NCBI RefSeq assembly: GCF_932276165.1
Contig: NC_063994.1
Span: 1,488,001 to 1,552,000 of the forward strand
Direction: 5' to 3'
From: Plutella xylostella
Taxonomy: Eukaryota; Arthropoda; Insecta; Lepidoptera; Plutellidae
Length of the DNA stretch: 64,000 nucleotides
Positions 59,785 through 64,000 of this stretch are shown here, piece by piece (the first letter of the stretch is position 1; each line of letters opens with the position of its first letter). Made by a program: the position numbers and the translations under genes. Below the pieces are notes generated by a model, which worked only from the letters and a program-made list of their open reading frames with translations, was not told the origin of the DNA and searched no databases.

Positions 59785-60336
59785 TCAAGCTTTATTTTCT
59801 TTTTTGTTAAGGGTGGTAAGAAATTCTTCGCTTTTTATTAGAATGTGTGGAGAATTTTCATCCTTCCTTAGAAAAACATTACCGTTAGAGACCCAACAGA
59901 ATTTATAGTTATCAGTTTTAGCTAAGTCCCGTGCTTTATAATGAATTCTCTTAGTTTTAGGAGACAAATGTTCTGACACAAAGATCGGCTCCTTTGAGGT
60001 TTTAAGTCCCAAATGCGTTGTGTTTAATTGATCTGTATGGTTATTCTTATTAAATAGTTTCACAGCGTCCAGAACTTTTGACTTAACGAGCGTGGATGAG
60101 AGCTCTACAATCACCATCGTGGTGTTATTTTTGTCAGATTTTCTAGGCACTCTGTAAACATCCTTGATTTCCGTGTATAAAGTATCAATATTAAGAGATT
60201 TAAATAGATACTGAAAGAGATTGAATAAATCTGTTTTACTTTCTTTGACCTTACGTGGGATGTTGCGCAGTTCAATGTTGAATAGTGAATAAAACATTAC
60301 CCTCCTCCTTCGGCAGTCGGGTAAAAATATATGCAA
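59785..60336 (-). pseudogene. LINE ORF1, C-terminal part
   Basis: About 183 codons, open back to a stop at 60364-60366 with no ATG at its upstream end; the first ATG is at 60297. Residues such as LRNIPRKV, VYRVPRK and IVELSSTLVKSKVLDAVK, then a basic C-terminus, fit the Baculo_FP-like RNA-binding domain found in ORF1 of CR1/Jockey-type LINEs. The N-terminal coiled-coil part expected in such proteins is missing, consistent with 5' truncation. Confidence 0.65.
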
Positions 60337-61000
60337 GCCACAAATCTTTGTATTGTCGTGGATTTACTAGTGTTTTACATAATTCGCATAGTTTATCTTA
60401 CGATAAGATAACATTTCAGGGTCATAGACGGAATAAATGCGAAGGCTGTATGTAATCTCAGAAACTGAATTGAAAATATTGTAAAGTTCGATAAGATATA
60501 AAAAGGACACTGGATTGATTGATATTTTATCATTTATTTAGTGCCTATCTAACCTTGATTAAATATTATAACTTCGTAACAGATGTTGCGAATTCGATAA
60601 ACCGCCGTTGTACATTTTATTCTTATCATTCATTATAGTAACACTAACGACTAGTAGTATTTAAAAATATTTATATCAATGAAGTTATTACTTTGTGGAT
60701 TAACTTTTTACACAATTTACTTTGTGTCGCGGCAGTATTAATTTCAGTAGCAACTTTAGTCACAATGTTTTTGTTAAAACTTTTCAAAATCTTCTTAGGT
60801 ACCTTCGTCAGAATATTTCTTTCAAATCGCTAATACCCATCACTAATATAATTTATTTTATTAAACAGACAACTAACTAAGTCCACCCCCTTACCTGCAG
60901 TCACCTGCCGCGCTTGGCCGCTGGAGCGTGACCCCGCCTTGCCCTTGGCCACTCTTGTGCGATTAGGGCCACCCCATTGTTTATACATCATACTATTCAT

Positions 61001-61711
61001 TAGGGAATGCAATCTCGTCTCGCCGAGATCTCGATCTCGCGAGATCTCGGCCATATTTTACGAGATTGAATCTCGTCAAATTTTGTACGAGATCTCGCGA
61101 GATAACGAGATCGAGAAATGCAGCGTGACGACGTGTTTTTCATGCAAAATATGTGTTTTTTGACAAGCCATTTGGAGACAAACTAACTTGCCTTTCCGTA
61201 CCTTGATAACCTCTACTTCTACTATAAACTTATTGTATTTGATTAATACGATCTCACAACATTTATTTCAAACTTGTGAAGTTAAATTTTTGTTTTTATT
61301 TATAAACAGTAATGTTGTATTACTCTTAATTATTGAAACTAAAGCAATACTTAATATAGATCATGATTTGTTACCAATATTGTATGAATTTGAACTAATT
61401 AGCTACAGTAGGGACTTATAATAATTAGGTATAGACATAAACAAATGTTATTACAGTAAGAAAAAAATAATAAGTACTCTGCTGTTGATTTTTAAAAGAA
61501 ACTTACATTATTTTAATAACTAACAACGAAGTTACTATTTAATTACAAATCATGTCAGTTACTAGTTCCTAATACAAGCATTTGCATAATGTTTTTATTG
61601 ACATTCTCCCAATCTCGCGAGATCTCGTAATTTGCGAGATCTCGCGAGACTGCGTTTTGAGTCTCGCGAGATCTCGCTAGGTGGAAATCTCGTACGAGAT
61701 TGCATTCCCTA
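61001..61711. mobile_element. hAT-type MITE with CTCGCGAG-rich ends (711 bp)
   Basis: Ends TAGGGAATGCAATCTCG and the exact complement CGAGATTGCATTCCCTA, flanked by the 8-bp duplication CTATTCAT (60993-61000, 61712-61719). The outer 100-130 bp on each side consist of GAGATCTCG and CTCGCGAGATCTCG repeats. The centre is AT-rich and non-coding. Confidence 0.9.
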
Positions 61712-62038
61712 CTATTCATACTGTAGGTGTGTTGGGGAGCTTTGGATGCCAAATACCGAGTTGAATGTGAAAATTAGTGGTGAACGACAAGATGGTTGCA
61801 GTAGAGCATCTTTGGAAATTTCATTTGTGGTTTCCATTTGTATTTCTATTTGCCGGCTAGCAACATAACGCTCAAATCATGTCACTCGGCGACCAATAAA
61901 AAAAAAACGTGATTGTTTTTGTTAATTTGCGGCTGATATCGGCGAAAAATGTATGGACCAATACAACTCCTCTGTCTAGTATATATAGTATATATAGTCC
62001 TCTAGTATATAGTGTCTAGTATATATAGTTCTCTGTCT

Positions 62039-62176
62039 AGTCAGCTGCATAAGTAGCTGTTACACACATTTGAACCTTGTCAATCTAACAAACCGCCTAT
62101 CCATTCATTTAAAGATTGACGGTTCGTCAATTTGACAAGGTACAGAAGTGTACAACAACTTATGCAGCTGACCGTA
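62039..62176. mobile_element. MITE with GTCAGCTGCATAAGT ends, copy 2
   Basis: GTCAGCTGCATAAGTAGCTG at the left and the complement of CAACTTATGCAGCTGAC at the right, with internal CCTTGTCAA and GACGGTTCGTCAA. Same family as 26292-26424. Just upstream (61975-62038) is a short CTAGTATATATAG repeat. Confidence 0.75.
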
Positions 62177-62699
62177 CGTAAAAACTCAGTGATTATCACA
62201 GTTTTTACGTTACGAACTACACTGTAATTAGTAATCTTACGGAATTCTGACAGTTATCAATTTTAGACAAATCAGAGATCACAAACCTTTTTGGGCTGGG
62301 CACTTTTTCAATACGAGTCTGGACGTCTGAGACAATAGTATATTTTTTTTACTCCCTGTATCCATTTTATTAAGTGCGGCGCTCCAAATTAAAAGGGGAT
62401 TTACCTACGGTGAGAAATAATTACCGTACCTAAATATAGTCCGCTCTGTCAGTTGGGGCTGTTTCCCGGAAAGGGCCAGGTTGTGGCTCCATAACGTTTA
62501 TAAAAATCAACAAACGATCACAACGCGAAAAGTCAACAAAGAAAAACCTAACAGAAACTTAACAAATATAACAAGATGTAGACAAGAAATAGAAGCAAAT
62601 TACACTGAGACTGAGAACATATGAGCGCATTCGAGCATTCAAAGAAGTCGAATGAAAATCAGTCAATGTGACAGATGCATCGTGACAGTCATTGACCTC

Positions 62700-63310
62700 A
62701 GAAAAAATATATCTCATAAACCTCTTTGGTGATAGCTATCACCATAAAGTATAACATCATAGTACTTCCACGTCCATATCTTGAAAACTCACTAACCGAT
62801 TTTGATGAAACCTACACTTGGTTCCTACGGTCGGAGGATCCTCCCTTTGCCATGGGGAAGCGCCTCCAGCATCTCCATACTGCCTTCCTAAGCTTGGACC
62901 ATTTCCCACCATGCTGGTCCACTGCGGTGTTGGTGGGTTCACATATCTAGATGTTTTCCTTCTCCGTAAGAGCGATGGTATACATTGTACTTAAATTCAA
63001 AGAACTCATTGTTACCTACATGTCAGCGCCGAGATTCGAACCCCCATCTCTTGCTTGAGAAGCGGGCGCTTACCCGACTGAGCCAGTTGGACTCGCGCAC
63101 TGAGTGTTCCGTTCAAGTCTACTTAATTACCTGAGGTAGTTTTCCTTTTACTTTCATCATAATTATGTACATCTATACGAAATATCAGCTTGATATCTTT
63201 ACCCGTTTCCGAGAAAAAGGGTGGTGACAACAAAGTGTGATCCTATAAGGGTTCCTTTTTTTCCTTTTGAGGTACGGAACCCTCGAAAAGAATAGTGACA
63301 ATCGGATCAA
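62700..63310. repeat. Older dispersed repeat split by a SINE
   Basis: The left part (GATAGCTATCACCATAAAG, TATCTTGAAAACTCACTAACCGATTTTGATGAAAC) and the right part (AAATATCAGCTTGATATC, CCGTTTCCGAGAAAAAGGGT, CCTTTTGAGGTACGGAACCC) belong to one widespread moth repeat as far as I can judge. The SINE at about 62815-63160 interrupts it. Confidence 0.5.
62830..63098 (-). mobile_element. tRNA-derived SINE on the minus strand
   Basis: The minus strand starts with a tRNA-like head: A box TGGCTCAGTCGGGTAAGCGCC and B box GGTTCGAATCTC. A body follows with TCTAGATATGTGAACC, GTGGACCAGCATGGTGGGAA. The acceptor ends do not pair properly, so this is a SINE head and not a tRNA gene. Confidence 0.7.
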
Positions 63311-64000
63311 TCGTTTCGGAGATATGCGTGGACAAACATACATACCAACAAGCATATAAACATGTATAGGTACATAAACATTTATAAAATTTTGAATATT
63401 TGTTGGGGGTTGCTGTCGAACAGCCGAGGTGAACAGACGTGTCCGCTGACCGCTCCTAGACCCCAACACGTGCGAACCGTCGGCCGCTGTGCAATACCCG
63501 CCGCACATAAAAAAAAAAACCTTTGTCTCGCGGGCCTTCGTTTATTGCCTAAAACGAAAACGCCTAAACAAGTGCTAACAAAGTGATCTCTTCCTTGATT
63601 GCAAATGTTACTAAAGTCCTCTACTTTATTAATTGTATACCGGGCTACAATTTAACGATCGTGCATCTAGTGTTAGTGTTCGTTGTGAAGTGTGTTCCTG
63701 GGCAGAGTGATACAGCTCCCCCACAGGCGCGACGGAAGGTCTCTACCCAACTCAACGCTACACCCAGAAGCAGAACCGTGCGATAATTTGGTGAGAGAAT
63801 TCCAATACATACGATCTAGATACCGCCTACGAAGAACAAATCAGGAGTATAACACATTAACTTGCGCTAGTAATTGATGTTTTGATTGGTGACGCTGCAA
63901 AAATTCCTAGGAACCATCTAAATGTGTAGTGTTATCATTTACTTATAATTATAGTGTTAATCTTTCCGGGTGACATACGACGACACTCTCTACTAGCCAG
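63311..64000. other. Window-end stretch, unassigned
   Basis: GC-richer patches (63415-63510 and 63700-63780) with an A10 run at 63508-63520. It may be the 5' region of a further retroelement, but no long frame opens before the window ends. Confidence 0.25.

Larger units (their letters stand above)
56060..60364 (-). mobile_element. CR1/Jockey-like LINE, 5'-truncated, ORF2 complete
   Basis: A minus-strand element. An ORF1 remnant (60364-59785), a 310-bp spacer with stops, then ORF2 (59471-56457) and about 400 bp of 3' UTR ending near 56060 in an ATTATTAAA repeat. The lack of RNase H, the APE endonuclease and an ORF1 with a Baculo_FP-like C-terminal domain suggest the CR1/Jockey group (CR1, Daphne and relatives). 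The 5' end is cut inside ORF1, and I could not find the target duplication. Confidence 0.8.
51450..64000. other. Sbf intron 3 (no further exon recognised)
   Basis: From the exon 3 donor to the window end I find no stretch matching the rest of the DENN domain. The interval holds the elements listed separately: a palindromic MITE, a possible 1.4 kb element, a CR1/Jockey-like LINE, a hAT-type MITE and SINEs. Alternatively a separate small gene may be hidden here, but no splice-supported frame was seen. Confidence 0.5.

Noticed and set aside
60298..60336. Start of LINE ORF1 at 60336
   Set aside because: The codon there is TTG and the frame is open further upstream; the ORF is 5'-truncated, so no true start is visible.
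63022..63098. Possible second tRNA gene
   Set aside because: A and B boxes are good but the acceptor and T stems do not pair and a SINE body follows.

Overview
This window is eukaryotic nuclear DNA, AT-rich outside some exons, almost certainly from a moth or butterfly. The evidence is small exons split by long introns, BEL/Pao, RTE, I-like and CR1/Jockey-like retroelements, several families of short inverted-repeat elements, and tRNA-derived SINEs of lepidopteran type. I cannot name the species. Five host protein genes and one tRNA gene are supported; most of the rest is transposable-element sequence.

Layout. (1) 1-22292, + strand: the 3' two thirds of a UBR1/UBR2-type N-recognin ubiquitin ligase in 17 exons. 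Its introns hold a Tc1/mariner-like element, a hAT-type element with an RTE LINE inside it, and an 8.4 kb BEL/Pao retrotransposon that itself carries two later insertions. (2) 22293-26475: spacer with a duplicated UBR 3' end and small elements. (3) 26476-28788, - strand: a complete, uninterrupted, very GC-rich alpha-N-acetylglucosaminidase (NAGLU, GH89), convergent with UBR. (4) 29156-37638: a hAT-type MITE, an apparently intact 5.4 kb two-ORF LINE with RNase H, a solo LTR and a SINE. (5) 38251-38322, - strand: tRNA-Trp(CCA). (6) 39679-41655, - strand: Rab33 GTPase in five exons. (7) 42209-45106, - strand: ERCC6/CSB repair ATPase in one exon. (8) 46012 to the window end, + strand: the first three exons of the Sbf/MTMR13 DENN-domain gene, divergent from ERCC6. 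Its third visible intron runs at least 12.5 kb and contains a CR1/Jockey-like LINE with a complete ORF2.

The host genes are unrelated housekeeping functions: N-degron proteolysis, lysosomal heparan sulfate breakdown, Golgi/autophagy trafficking, transcription-coupled repair and phosphoinositide/Rab regulation. I see no operon-like or cluster logic.

Two patterns stand out. First, exon echoes: partial copies of exons or splice acceptors sit in the neighbouring intron or downstream flank at five places in UBR and one in Sbf. In the clearest case (18886-19033) every difference I can see from the parent exon is synonymous, which points to divergent haplotypes joined in the assembly or to recent local duplication. 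Second, three separate hAT-type elements with perfect 8-bp target duplications have ends packed with short palindromic repeats, a different palindrome in each element.
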